DNA of 64,000 nt from Vibrio sp. S17_S38 (GTDB lineage Bacteria; Pseudomonadota; Gammaproteobacteria; Enterobacterales; Vibrionaceae): contig NZ_JAAUWW010000002.1 in the NCBI RefSeq assembly GCF_014694375.1, positions 124,001 to 188,000 of the forward strand, written 5' to 3'. Shown here one piece after another: positions 27,154-36,655 of the stretch; the stretch's first letter is position 1, and each line of letters starts with the position of its first letter. Under the pieces are notes generated by a model, which saw only the letters and a list, made by a program, of their open reading frames with translations, had not been told where the DNA came from and searched no databases. Made by a program: the position numbers and the translations under genes.

Positions 27154-27193
27154 GACCAGCCTCAACCTAAGAAGAAACCGGTTGAGGCTGGTC
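27154..27193 (-). terminator. Long hairpin after the isoaspartyl peptidase gene
   Basis: Perfect 14-base arms GACCAGCCTCAACC / GGTTGAGGCTGGTC (27154-27167, 27180-27193) with a 12-base loop. On the minus strand a weak T-rich stretch follows. Probably ends the leftward operon. Confidence 0.6.
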
Positions 27194-27215
27194 GTCAGTG
27201 GTACTGTTTTTTTGT

Positions 27216-28145
27216 TTATTTATAAATTTTAGATTGAGCTGGCAGGGTGTTTGCGCCCCAGCCACGATACATCCCTTCAGTGTTAAAAGGTAAAGTGATA
27301 TTACCTTCTTTATCAATAGCAATAAGACCTCCACTGCCTCCGGTAGAAGGTAAATCTTGAAATACAACATGTTCTGCAGCAGATGTTAAGTCTAAGTGTG
27401 CAAACTGCATACGGGCAGATACATTATATCCTACGACGTGACGTAGAAAGTGTTCACCATGTCCGGTGGCTGAAACGGCGCAAGTTAGATTATTGGCATA
27501 GGTACCAGAGCCAATAACGGGGGTGTCACCAATGCGCCCATATTGTTTATTGGTGATCCCTCCAGTTGAAGTTGCCGCGGCAAGATTACCATGCTTATCT
27601 TTCGCCACCGCGCCTACTGTTCCGTATTTATAATCATTCGTGGTTGGCTCTAAAATAACACTTTGAGCGGATAGAGCTGATTGTAATTGTTGATAGCGCA
27701 TATCGGTCGAAAAATATTGGTTATCTACTTCTGGTAGCCCACAGTCTCGAACAAACTTCTCGGCACCTTCTCCTCCTAAATAAACATGAGGGGAGTGTTC
27801 CATTACTGCTCTTGCGACATTAATAGGATTTGGACTATACCGTATACCGGATACTGCTCCGGCTTCTAAGGTTTTACCACACATGATCGCAGCATCTAGT
27901 TCATGTTTACCATCATGATTAAATACGGCACCTTTTCCTGCATTAAACCATGGGCAATCTTCAAGTTTATTGACGGCGGCTTGAACGACATCTAATGCGC
28001 TTTGCCCTTCACTCAAATCTTTTAGGCTCTCTTCAATGATTCCTTTTAGAATATTTTCTATACTTTCTTCTTGTTCTGGAGAAAGCTTACCTTTTGACAT
28101 CGCTCCGGCACCGCCGTGGATAGCGATTGAATATTCGTGAGACAT
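27216..28145 (-). CDS. iaaA: Isoaspartyl peptidase/L-asparaginase (Ntn hydrolase)
   Basis: Hydrolyses beta-aspartyl dipeptides and asparagine. 309 residues. AIHGGAGAM near the N-terminus, the autocleavage site at YGTVGAVA with nucleophile Thr176, TSTGGITNKQYGRIGDTPVIG, and CAVSATGHGEHF are diagnostic of plant-type asparaginases. No signal peptide, so cytoplasmic. Encoded 8 bases after the ABC transporter ATPase as the last gene of that leftward operon, which suggests that the transporter brings in its substrate. Confidence 0.93.
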   Translation of the reverse strand: MSHEYSIAIHGGAGAMSKGKLSPEQEESIENILKGIIEESLKDLSEGQSALDVVQAAVNKLEDCPWFNAGKGAVFNHDGKHELDAAIMCGKTLEAGAVSGIRYSPNPINVARAVMEHSPHVYLGGEGAEKFVRDCGLPEVDNQYFSTDMRYQQLQSALSAQSVILEPTTNDYKYGTVGAVAKDKHGNLAAATSTGGITNKQYGRIGDTPVIGSGTYANNLTCAVSATGHGEHFLRHVVGYNVSARMQFAHLDLTSAAEHVVFQDLPSTGGSGGLIAIDKEGNITLPFNTEGMYRGWGANTLPAQSKIYK

Positions 28146-28153
28146 AATTGACC

Positions 28154-28888
28154 TTAATGTTGAATGAGTTGATTTAAAAACATTTGAGTTCGTGGTGATT
28201 TAGGAGAAGAGAAGAAGTTTTCAGGATTATTTTCTTCAATGATTTGACCTTGATCCATAAAAATAACGCGATCTGCAACTTTACGAGCAAACCCCATTTC
28301 ATGTGTAACACAAATCATGGTCATACCCTCTTGAGCGAGGTCGGTCATTACGTCCAGAACTTCTGAGATCATTTCAGGATCTAAGGCTGAGGTTGGCTCG
28401 TCAAATAGCATGACCTCTGGTTTCATACACAGAGCTCTAGCAATGGCAACGCGCTGTTGTTGACCACCAGAAAGTTGACTTGGGTATTTATTGGCTTGCT
28501 CTTTTATTTTAACTTTTTCAAGTAGGGTTAAAGCGACTTCAATCGCTTCATTTTCACTGACGTTAAGATTAGACGTTTGGGGTAAAACACAGTTTTCTAA
28601 TACGGTTAAGTGGGGGAAAAGGTTAAATGATTGAAAGCACATACCAACTTGCTTTCTTAAATTTATCAATTCATTAGGTGTATCTTGTACGGTTGATCCA
28701 AAGACAACTAAGGAACCAGATTGATGCTTTTCGAGTTGATTGATGCAACGGATTAGCGTTGATTTTCCTGATCCAGAAGGGCCACATATTACAATACGTT
28801 GACCTTTTTTAATGGTTAGATTGATATCTCGGAGTGCGTGATAGTCGCCATACCATTTGTTGAGTTGATTAATATTAATAACATCCAT
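28154..28888 (-). CDS. Polar amino-acid ABC transporter ATPase (AapP/GlnQ type)
   Basis: 244 residues. Walker [10 protein letters not shown] (about 36-44), Q-loop [20 protein letters not shown], signature [15 protein letters not shown], Walker [14 protein letters not shown] and switch [10 protein letters not shown] are complete. The sequence belongs to the polar amino-acid uptake group. GGAG lies 9 bases upstream of the start. Fourth gene of the leftward transporter-peptidase operon. Confidence 0.92.
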   Translation of the reverse strand: MDVININQLNKWYGDYHALRDINLTIKKGQRIVICGPSGSGKSTLIRCINQLEKHQSGSLVVFGSTVQDTPNELINLRKQVGMCFQSFNLFPHLTVLENCVLPQTSNLNVSENEAIEVALTLLEKVKIKEQANKYPSQLSGGQQQRVAIARALCMKPEVMLFDEPTSALDPEMISEVLDVMTDLAQEGMTMICVTHEMGFARKVADRVIFMDQGQIIEENNPENFFSSPKSPRTQMFLNQLIQH

Positions 28889-28906
28889 TTTTCTATCTCC
28901 GTGAAA

Positions 28907-29992
28907 TTACTTTAGTCGGCGTTCGAGGTGAGAAGCGTATTGTGATAAAGAGAAACAGCACACGAAAAAGAACAATGCTAAAAATGCATACATTTCATTT
29001 TCTAAGCCAACCCATTTGGCATTGGAGAGAGTACTTGATGCCACGCCTACAATATCGAGAACACCGACAATCATGACCAAGGTTGTTTCTTTTAAAATCC
29101 CAACAAATTGGTTAAGTAATGATGGAATTGAGTTTTTCAGTACCTGAGGCAAAATAATTTGTCCCATCATTTTCCAATAACCGAATCCCAAGGCTTTTGC
29201 AGCTTCAAATTGCCCTTGAGGAATGGACTGTAATCCTCCTCGGATCGTCTCAGCCATATAGGCAGCAGTAAAGAGTACTAAAACCGCCACGACTCTTAAT
29301 AAAACATCAAATTCTTGCCCTGGTGGTAAGAATAATTGGATCATTAATGAAGCCATAAAAAGCAGTGTGATGACGGGAACTGAGCGGACTAACTCAATAT
29401 AGGCGACACTTAACCCGTGGATAATCGGTTTTTTTGAACGACGCCCTAGCGCTAATAAAACGCCCAAAGGTAATGCGAAAACCATACCAAAAATAGCCAG
29501 AAATAAAGTTAGCATCATGCCGGCAAATTTAGTGGTAGAGATCGTTTCTAGACCAAAATTGCCGCCCTTTAACATCATCCACATAGCAAAAGGTAGAATG
29601 ATTAAGTAAGTGAGCATAAAAGGTCGGCTTATGCGTTTAATGTACAACATTGGAATGACGAGAGCGGCCAAACCAAACGCGACATCGACACGCCATTGTT
29701 GGCTTTCTGGATACATACCATAAGTGAATAATTCAATACGGTTGACCACGGGCAGCCAGCAAGCACCATTAGAAACGCAATCGGCTTGGGTTTTTCCGAC
29801 AAAAGTGGCATCGAAAATAAACCAATTCAACATTGTAGGTATTGCCCAAACGATAAAAAGGGCGCCAACAATTGTCAGTAAGGTATTAAAAGGTGTCGAG
29901 AATAAGTTTCTCTTACACCACGTTATCCAATCTTTTTTTATTTGGATGGCGGGTCTTGATTCAATCATGCTAATAGTACTGTCGTTATTCAT
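28907..29992 (-). CDS. Amino-acid ABC transporter permease (AapM-like)
   Basis: 361 residues with an extended N-terminus and about eight hydrophobic helices. The HisM/GlnP-type EAA loop is AKALGFGYWKMMGQIILPQ, after YIELVRSVPVITLLF, typical of the Aap/Bzt general L-amino-acid permeases, whose two subunits carry extra N-terminal helices. Starts two bases after the partner permease stop, with AGGGAAA overlapping that gene's end. Confidence 0.88.
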   Translation of the reverse strand: MNNDSTISMIESRPAIQIKKDWITWCKRNLFSTPFNTLLTIVGALFIVWAIPTMLNWFIFDATFVGKTQADCVSNGACWLPVVNRIELFTYGMYPESQQWRVDVAFGLAALVIPMLYIKRISRPFMLTYLIILPFAMWMMLKGGNFGLETISTTKFAGMMLTLFLAIFGMVFALPLGVLLALGRRSKKPIIHGLSVAYIELVRSVPVITLLFMASLMIQLFLPPGQEFDVLLRVVAVLVLFTAAYMAETIRGGLQSIPQGQFEAAKALGFGYWKMMGQIILPQVLKNSIPSLLNQFVGILKETTLVMIVGVLDIVGVASSTLSNAKWVGLENEMYAFLALFFFVCCFSLSQYASHLERRLK

Positions 29993-29994
29993 GA

Positions 29995-31143
29995 TTATTT
30001 CCCTATCGAAATACGTGAGTTATACCAATTCATTAATAGGCTCGTAATGAGGCTAAAAACACAATAAGTTCCCATAACGAGGAGGATGCATTCAATCGCT
30101 TGCCCTGTATTATTGAGAGTTGTGCCTCCGGTGGAAGAAACGAGTTCCATGAACCCAATCACCACCCCTAATGATGAGTTTTTAATGATATTGAGATAGA
30201 CACTCGTAATTTGTGGAACCATTGGATATATGGCTTGTGGCACAATCAATTTCCACATTATGTTGTGATCGGTAAAGCCCAATGCTTTTCCCGCTTCTTG
30301 CTGACCAGAAGATATGGATTGGATACAACCTCTAACAATTTCGGCAATATAACTTGAGCTGTATACCGATAATGCAACGCACAAAGCAACGAGTTCTGGA
30401 ATAACGATCATCCCTCCTTGGAAATTAAATCCGGTAAGTTTTGGACTGCTGATTGAGGCATTGTTGGTCAATAAAATGAACATGATCATCAGAAAGGGAA
30501 GCGAGAGTGTGATCAATGTGAACTTAGGCCATATGGTAGGGTTAAAGCCTTGCCATTGAGAACGGTGATAAACGTAATTTCGGTATACCAATGCTAATGT
30601 GAAGGAGACGACTAACGCTATCAGAACATATATGCCATAACCATTCATTGATATATGTGGTATAGCGAGGCCTCGATTAGACAGATAGATATCATCAGCG
30701 AGAGAAATACTATTTCTAACTGGCGGTAAACTTAAAAAAAGTGCATACCACCAAACTAATTGAATCACCAATGGTACATTTCGAATTAATTCTACATAGG
30801 CACGACAAAGTTTACTCACGACCCAATTTTTCGATACCCGCCCAACTCCGACTATAAAGCCGAGTAAAGTCGCAAAAATAATACTCATAAATGAGACGAG
30901 TAAAGTGTTAGCAACGCCAACCCAATAAGCGCGTAAGTAAGTATCGTTTGGATTGTAGTCAATTAAACTAAAGGTAATATCGTAACCGGCACGATCATTT
31001 AGAAAATCAAATCCGGTTGTGATCCCCAAACTATCGATATTCTCAGACATATTGGTTCCGAGATATAGAAATAAAACTGAGACGATGATTAACAATGTAG
31101 CTTGTTGCCCCCAATCAATAAGGGTGCCTTTGGTAACTTTCAT
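29995..31143 (-). CDS. Amino-acid ABC transporter permease (AapQ-like)
   Basis: 382 residues from the ATG at 31143; AGTGGA sits seven bases upstream. A GTG at 31155 adds four residues and is the alternative. N-terminal helix TLLIIVSVLFLYLG, long extracytoplasmic loop, then VYELIRNVPLVIQLVWWY-type permease core (AYVELIRNVPLVI), IAEIVRGCIQSISSGQQEAG and an EAA loop AGKALGFTDHNIMWKLIVPQ. Pairs with the AapM-like subunit as a heterodimeric channel. Confidence 0.87.
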   Translation of the reverse strand: MKVTKGTLIDWGQQATLLIIVSVLFLYLGTNMSENIDSLGITTGFDFLNDRAGYDITFSLIDYNPNDTYLRAYWVGVANTLLVSFMSIIFATLLGFIVGVGRVSKNWVVSKLCRAYVELIRNVPLVIQLVWWYALFLSLPPVRNSISLADDIYLSNRGLAIPHISMNGYGIYVLIALVVSFTLALVYRNYVYHRSQWQGFNPTIWPKFTLITLSLPFLMIMFILLTNNASISSPKLTGFNFQGGMIVIPELVALCVALSVYSSSYIAEIVRGCIQSISSGQQEAGKALGFTDHNIMWKLIVPQAIYPMVPQITSVYLNIIKNSSLGVVIGFMELVSSTGGTTLNNTGQAIECILLVMGTYCVFSLITSLLMNWYNSRISIGK

Positions 31144-31207
31144 AATCATTTCCACTTATCCATGTGAAGTTAGCTTGCCAAGAATGACAAGCTGTATTAA
31201 TTGACAA

Positions 31208-32230
31208 TTAACGGAAAGGAGGTGAGTACATTAGGCCGCCATCTGTGTATAACGCATTCGCACCACGTTCAAATTTAAGTGGTGAATTGGCTCCCACATG
31301 ACGTGAAAAAATTTCGCCATAATTACCAGTAGCTTGAATGGCTTTTAAAGCCCAATCTCTTGTTAGCCCTAATCCTGCCCCCAAATCGCCTTCAGTCCCA
31401 AGCAGACGTTTGACGGAAACATTTTTAGTTTGGCTAGCTAACTCTTTGGCATTAGCTTGGGTAACGTTTAATTCTTCTGCATCAATTAATGCGTACCCAA
31501 CCATAGTGACGATATCTCTCCAATGATTATCCCCTTGTTTAACATAAGCTCCTAGCGGCTCTTTGGAGATAACTTCGGGCAAAATGATATGATCATCAGG
31601 TGATTTAAATAATGTGCGGCGAGCCGCTAAACCTGTAATGTCATTAGTTAAGGCATCACAGCGACCTTTTTGATATGCGGAGTATAATTCTTCAGTTTTT
31701 TCAAATACAACGGAACGATAGGTTAACCCTCTAGCGCTAAAATAATCAGATAGGTTGTGTTCTGATGTTGTTCCTGGGGAAAGGCAAAAAGTGGCACCGT
31801 TAAGATCACTAATGGATTTTATACCTAATGATTTTCGAGTCATAAAACCTTGACCATCGTAAAACCAAATTGTTGTAAAATCGGCACCTAGTTTAGCATC
31901 ACGAGCTACAGTCCAAGTTGTCGATCTCGATAAAATATCGATTTCACCTGAAGCTAAAGAAGTAAAACGATTTTTTGAGGTTGTAGTAATATATTCAACT
32001 TTATCCGGTGATCCTAAAACGGCAGCAGCGACGGCTCGACAAAGATCAACATCCATACCTGACCATTTACCTTGATCATTGATATAAGAGAATCCCATTT
32101 TGTCACTTGAAACGCCGCATTTTAGAGAGCCACGTTTCATTACATCATCTTTAGTTTCTGCATAACTATGTGTTGAAAGAGTGCAAGCCAGAAAACCAGA
32201 TAGCATTAATCCTATTGCTTTTAATTTCAT
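31208..32230 (-). CDS. Periplasmic amino-acid-binding protein (AapJ-like)
   Basis: 340 residues; signal peptide MKLKAIGLMLSGFLACTLSTHSYA. LKCGVSSDKMGFSYINDQGKWSG, MDVDLCRAVAAAVLG and the FTTIWFYDGQGFMTRKSLG segment follow the SBP_bac_3 general L-amino-acid group. Longer than glutamine-type receptors, as expected for AapJ/BztA. First gene of the leftward operon; divergent from a LysR-type regulator, which probably controls it. Exact ligand (asparagine, aspartate or a beta-aspartyl peptide) cannot be read from sequence. Confidence 0.88.
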   Translation of the reverse strand: MKLKAIGLMLSGFLACTLSTHSYAETKDDVMKRGSLKCGVSSDKMGFSYINDQGKWSGMDVDLCRAVAAAVLGSPDKVEYITTTSKNRFTSLASGEIDILSRSTTWTVARDAKLGADFTTIWFYDGQGFMTRKSLGIKSISDLNGATFCLSPGTTSEHNLSDYFSARGLTYRSVVFEKTEELYSAYQKGRCDALTNDITGLAARRTLFKSPDDHIILPEVISKEPLGAYVKQGDNHWRDIVTMVGYALIDAEELNVTQANAKELASQTKNVSVKRLLGTEGDLGAGLGLTRDWALKAIQATGNYGEIFSRHVGANSPLKFERGANALYTDGGLMYSPPFR

Positions 32231-32341
32231 ATCAAATCCCTATATATGGTGTTTTTTGTACTATTATTGAATGAATATCAATACATAATGGATATAACTT
32301 AGGCGTTAATACCCATTAAAGGAAAGTTTTTATGTCTTGTA

Positions 32342-32362
32342 TTTTGCATGTACTATGCAAAA
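32342..32362. promoter_or_regulatory. LysR-type inverted repeat between aapJ-like and lysR-type genes
   Basis: TTTTGCAT-GTACT-ATGCAAAA, perfect 8-base arms containing T-N11-A, 27 bases before the regulator start and about 112 bases before the receptor gene. Candidate binding site of the divergent LysR protein. Confidence 0.65.
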
Positions 32363-32388
32363 ATTCGATAATGTAAAAAAGGAAAACT

Positions 32389-33297
32389 ATGAACATTCGT
32401 TGGTTAAAGGATTTTATTACGCTTGCTGACTGCCAAAAATTCTCATTAGCGGCCAAGTTAAATGCTTCTTCACAAGCAGCATTCAGCCGTCGAATTCAAC
32501 AATTAGAACAGCATCTAAAAGTAGAACTGTTTGATCGCTCTCGAACTCCAGTGAAGTTGACTGTTGAAGGCAAACGGCTGTATCCCATTGCGTCAGAAAT
32601 GATCCAGATGTCAGAAAGATGTGAAGAAATGGTCGCGACAAAAAATAATCCAATCGTGATTGCTTCTTTACATACACTTGCCTGTAATTTTTTCCCCGAA
32701 TGGTACACCGACATATTAAAGAAAATCGACATGCCCTTAGTGACGAGCATTGATTCAGGTGTCCGTTCAGTTTCAGGTTATCAAGCCGCATTGCAATCTC
32801 AACGAGCTGATTGTTTACTCTTCTATCAAAACGAATTTGTTGTGAATTATTTCGAACCGAGTGAGTTTGAAATTTTAAAGCTTGCAGATGATGCATTAAT
32901 TTGGGTGTGTGGAAGTTGTTTTCCACTTGATAAACTTGAAGAGGAAGAGATTCCACATTTAACTTATGCACCATCTTCCCAGTTATTGGAGCTTTCCGCT
33001 CCTTTGTTGGCCTCAACACCGCATGCAAATAAGTTATCTACGTTGTTTCAATCTACTATTTCAGAATCCTTGCTACCAATGGCGATTCATGGAAATGGTA
33101 TTGCTTGCATCCCTAAAACGGTTGCTTTACCTCACATCAGTAGCGGGAGCTTAATTCATATATGGCCAGAGTATCAAGTGCCTCTAGAAGTCACCTTGAT
33201 AAGGTTACTTGGGGCGAAAAATCCACACCCCAGTTTGGATGCTTTATTTGAGGCCGCTAAGCTATCTAGGCATCAACTGAACATGACACGACAATAA
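32389..33297 (+). CDS. LysR family transcriptional regulator
   Basis: 302 residues. N-terminal winged helix: WLKDFITLADCQKFSLAAKL, SQAAFSRRIQQLEQHLKVEL and FDRSRTPVKLTVEG. The C-terminal LysR substrate domain follows (IHGNGIACIPKTVAL is its usual late motif). AAAAAGGAAA precedes the start. Divergent from the amino-acid ABC transporter operon with a palindrome between them, so the most likely job is control of that operon in response to an amino-acid or dipeptide signal. Confidence 0.9.
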   Translation: MNIRWLKDFITLADCQKFSLAAKLNASSQAAFSRRIQQLEQHLKVELFDRSRTPVKLTVEGKRLYPIASEMIQMSERCEEMVATKNNPIVIASLHTLACNFFPEWYTDILKKIDMPLVTSIDSGVRSVSGYQAALQSQRADCLLFYQNEFVVNYFEPSEFEILKLADDALIWVCGSCFPLDKLEEEEIPHLTYAPSSQLLELSAPLLASTPHANKLSTLFQSTISESLLPMAIHGNGIACIPKTVALPHISSGSLIHIWPEYQVPLEVTLIRLLGAKNPHPSLDALFEAAKLSRHQLNMTRQ

Positions 33298-33398
33298 AGC
33301 TCTGATGGAGAATACTTATTTTAAAGGCTTTACCAGCTTGGGTATTATAATTTCTCTAATTTAGTATTACACCAAGTCATCTGTGAAGTCGTAGCGAT

Positions 33399-34610
33399 TT
33401 ATTTGGCAATAATTTCACTTTTTGGTATCTGCAATCGATACTGATTTGGAGTGACCCCCAGCTCACGTTGGAATAAAGAATACAAATACTGATGAGATGG
33501 ATAACCGGTTTTCTGGGCAATATCGGGGATGCTGAGTTGGGTATGAATGAGTAAGTGTTTCACTTTTTCAAACTTAACGTGGTGAATTTCTTTATGGATG
33601 GTATGGCCGACTTGATCGCGAAATAGTTCTTCTAAAAAGGTACGACTGCAACCTGCAAATTCAACCACTTGAGCGGACTTGATGCCAAGGTGCGCATGGT
33701 TTCGAATGTAATGAACCGCGCGTAATAAATAGCTGTCTTGTAACCCTCGGTGCTTAGTGCTTTCTCGCGCGGTAATGGTTTCGGGTTCTACGAATGTTTT
33801 CTTTGGAACTGGTTGTTGTTTAAGTTGTTGATTTAATAAATTGGCGCAGGTATAGCCTAATTCTTCATATCCTGGTTCTACCACCGAAAGCGAGGTGTGT
33901 TGAAAAAACTCCGACAAACTGGCATCCCCAATACTGATTATTGCCACTTCATCTGGCACCATTATATGATTTTCTTCACATAACCCAATCAGTGTTCTGG
34001 CACGCGCATCGCTGGAAACAATAATACCAACGGGTTTTTTTAGCCCTTCAACCCAGTTTTTGAGTTGTTCTATTTCGCTGCTCCATGATGAAAAAGAGGC
34101 TTTTTCGCCAATATAAATTTGAGTCGCTTGTCGGTGTCGCTTTTGCAGATATTGATAGTGATGAGAGCGACATTGGTGCCATGCTTTATCATCACTTTTT
34201 AACCCATAATAGGCGATGTTATCTAGGCCATTTTTACGCAAATGATCGTAGCAAAGTTGTATTAGTCTTTGATTATCTATGGTGACAAATGGATGCTGGA
34301 TCTGATCGGCTTGAACATGATCTAAGCCATTCAATAAACCGACGACGGGTAAGTCTACTTTTTCGAGCCGACGCAGATGTTTAGGATTCGAAAAGTTAGC
34401 AATGATGCCATCAAAATGCAGCGATAGAATATCTTTGCGCTCCATGGATAATTCGTGGTTAAGCACAACATTCCAAGGTAGTTGATGTTCTTCAATAAAT
34501 GCACTGATCCCACGCATTATTTTACAGTGCGAAGAAAGCGCGGCATCAAGCAATACCGCGATTTTTAACGGTCGATTAAGAAGTTGAGATAGATTGATTG
34601 TCCGACTCAT
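33399..34610 (-). CDS. XylR-like AraC family regulator with a LacI-type sugar-sensing domain
   Basis: 403 residues from ATG 34610. Residues about 15-280 form a periplasmic-binding-protein-like sensor (KIAVLLDAALSSHCKIMRGI, HFDGIIANFSNP, VPDEVAIISIGDASLSEFF, SVVEPGYEELGYTCANLL), and the last 100 form two AraC helix-turn-helix units (SAQVVEFAGCSRTFLEELFR; IPDIAQKTGYPSHQYLYSLF). Built like E. coli XylR. The start overlaps the end of the permease gene yjfF by 35 bases, so it is the last cistron of the ytf-type operon and likely senses that transporter's sugar. Confidence 0.85.
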   Translation of the reverse strand: MSRTINLSQLLNRPLKIAVLLDAALSSHCKIMRGISAFIEEHQLPWNVVLNHELSMERKDILSLHFDGIIANFSNPKHLRRLEKVDLPVVGLLNGLDHVQADQIQHPFVTIDNQRLIQLCYDHLRKNGLDNIAYYGLKSDDKAWHQCRSHHYQYLQKRHRQATQIYIGEKASFSSWSSEIEQLKNWVEGLKKPVGIIVSSDARARTLIGLCEENHIMVPDEVAIISIGDASLSEFFQHTSLSVVEPGYEELGYTCANLLNQQLKQQPVPKKTFVEPETITARESTKHRGLQDSYLLRAVHYIRNHAHLGIKSAQVVEFAGCSRTFLEELFRDQVGHTIHKEIHHVKFEKVKHLLIHTQLSIPDIAQKTGYPSHQYLYSLFQRELGVTPNQYRLQIPKSEIIAK

Positions 34611-35604
34611 TCTTACCAAATCCTAGTTTACGTTTAATGCTGATATAGGCATGTAATAAATATCCTGATGAAATTAAGCGATGGAGTAAAATGAAGACGA
34701 AGATCAGTAGACCAATGAAAATTCGCGTCCAATAACTGTCTAATGTGCCATCGAAACTAATAATGGTTTGGATCACTCCTTGGATTAGAACCCCAAATAA
34801 TGTCCCAAATACAAAGCCCACACCACCAGAAAGTAGTGTCCCGCCGATCACAACAGAAGCGATGGCATCTAACTCCAAACCAATCGTAGATAACGGCTGA
34901 CCTGAGAAGGTGTAAAAGGTATAGACAATCCCTGCTAGTGCCGCAAGAAAACTGCTTTGTGCGTAGATAAAAATAATTGTTCTATCAATCGGGACACCTA
35001 ATAAGCGAGCAGATTGTTCATTGCCACCAATAGCATAGATGTTGCGACCTAGACGGGTGTAATGGGCAATATAAATGGCAATGGCAAGTACGATAAAGAC
35101 TAATAAAGCACTCACAGTAATCGAGCCATGATCGGGGAGGGGAATATAAAAATCGGCAATCGAGTCATAAAATGGATGCTCGATAGGTATCGATTCTATG
35201 CTGAATACCATGGCTAAACCGCGTAGGAAAAACATTCCCGCCAATGTGATGATAAAGGGCGGTAGTTGGTAGCGTGCAATCAAATACCCCATAAACGCGC
35301 CAAATAATGTGGCTAAGGTTAAGACAATCGAAAAAGCAGCAAGGGGATGGAGGTGAAAATCACGTATTAACATCGCAATCGAAACGCCCACAATCGCGAT
35401 GGTAGAACCTACCGACAAATCAATGCCTTTGGAAATAATAACAAATGTCATGCCAATCGCAGTTAAGGCTAAAAAAGCATTATCGGTGAATAAGTTGGTG
35501 AATACCCGCATGGAGAAAAAATTATCAAATTGCACCGAGCCAAAGCCAAATAAAGCGATAAAGACAATAATGGTGGCAAAAAGGGTAATGTAGCGATTAC
35601 TCAT
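34576..35604 (-). CDS. yjfF: Sugar ABC transporter permease YjfF-like
   Basis: 342 residues, many hydrophobic helices. BPD_transp_2 motifs include MTFVIISKGIDLSVGSTIAIVG, LPPFIITLAGMFFLRG, GRNIYAIGGNEQSARLLGVP and IASVVIGGTLLSGGVG. Closest by pattern to YjfF, the second permease of the galactofuranose importer YtfQRT-YjfF. Overlaps ytfT by 8 bases and the downstream regulator by 35 bases. Confidence 0.85.
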   Translation of the reverse strand: MSNRYITLFATIIVFIALFGFGSVQFDNFFSMRVFTNLFTDNAFLALTAIGMTFVIISKGIDLSVGSTIAIVGVSIAMLIRDFHLHPLAAFSIVLTLATLFGAFMGYLIARYQLPPFIITLAGMFFLRGLAMVFSIESIPIEHPFYDSIADFYIPLPDHGSITVSALLVFIVLAIAIYIAHYTRLGRNIYAIGGNEQSARLLGVPIDRTIIFIYAQSSFLAALAGIVYTFYTFSGQPLSTIGLELDAIASVVIGGTLLSGGVGFVFGTLFGVLIQGVIQTIISFDGTLDSYWTRIFIGLLIFVFILLHRLISSGYLLHAYISIKRKLGFGKNESDNQSISTS

Positions 35605-36655
35605 GGTGATCTCCTTGGCGTGGTGTCAGTTGTGCCTGTTTCTTTTTAAACGCCAATTGCTTTCTAAAAGCAGGAGACATAATCAGCATGACAAGAACGA
35701 CCACGATAGCTTTGACGATTTGAGTAAATTGAACTGGTAGCCCGCTGCTTAAAATAGTGGTGGTGAGCGTTTGTAGGATCAACACGCCAATTAAGGTTGG
35801 GATAATATAAAAACGTCCACCAGCCATGGCTGTGCCACCAATAACGACGGCTAGAATCGCATCCAGTTCTGACCATAACCCAGCATTATTACTGTCGGCG
35901 CCATGAATATTCGAGGCAATGATCATTCCTGCGACACCAGCGCAAATTCCACTGAACACATACGCAATGATCCGCAAAGTGCGATCTTGAATGCCGACGT
36001 AATAACTCGCCGTTGCGTTAGAGCCGATGGATTCAATAAACAAACCTAGTGCCGTTTTGCGCAAAATAAACCCTGCGAACACATAAAAAACCGCCACTAT
36101 TAAAATCGAAAATGGCAAACCGAGTACAAACCCACCGCCAATGAAATCGAAGGCTTTATGATGAAATACCAGAATTTGTCCATCAGTAATTAACTGCGCC
36201 ACACCTCGACCGGAGACCATTAAAATTAATGTTGCGATAAAAGGTTGAATGCCCAACACCGACACCAAAAAGCCGTTCCATAATCCAGCGAATGCTGAAA
36301 TGACGAGCGTTCCTATCACAATGAGGAAAATAGAATCGGTGATGCCTTGGGTGATCATATAGGCGCTGGTGGCTCCGGCAATTGCAATGATCGCCCCAAC
36401 GGATAAATCAATGCCGCCAGTTGCGATCACAACCATCATACCTAGTGCCAATAATGCGGCGGGTGCTCCTCGGTTTAAAATATCAATCAAGCTGCCATAA
36501 AAGTGATCATCAATGATTTGAATAGAGAAAAAATCAGGATCGGTAATTAAACTGTAGCTGAGTAAAAGCAGTAATGAGAGTAAAGGCCAAAACAGCTTGG
36601 AAGATAAAACCGTGGCGCTACTTGATTTCACCTGTTGAATAAGGGCGGTGTTCAT
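35597..36655 (-). CDS. ytfT: Sugar ABC transporter permease YtfT-like
   Basis: 352 residues. Motifs GMMVVIATGGIDLSVGAIIAIAGA, GIQPFIATLILMVSGRGVAQLI and ILAVVIGGTAMAGGRF define the permease family. The sequence lacks the conserved NIYAIGGN form and instead reads FIESIGSNATASYYVGI, as in YtfT. Start overlaps the ytfR stop by 4 bases (ATGA), indicating coupling. Forms a heterodimeric channel with YjfF. Confidence 0.87.
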   Translation of the reverse strand: MNTALIQQVKSSSATVLSSKLFWPLLSLLLLLSYSLITDPDFFSIQIIDDHFYGSLIDILNRGAPAALLALGMMVVIATGGIDLSVGAIIAIAGATSAYMITQGITDSIFLIVIGTLVISAFAGLWNGFLVSVLGIQPFIATLILMVSGRGVAQLITDGQILVFHHKAFDFIGGGFVLGLPFSILIVAVFYVFAGFILRKTALGLFIESIGSNATASYYVGIQDRTLRIIAYVFSGICAGVAGMIIASNIHGADSNNAGLWSELDAILAVVIGGTAMAGGRFYIIPTLIGVLILQTLTTTILSSGLPVQFTQIVKAIVVVLVMLIMSPAFRKQLAFKKKQAQLTPRQGDHHE

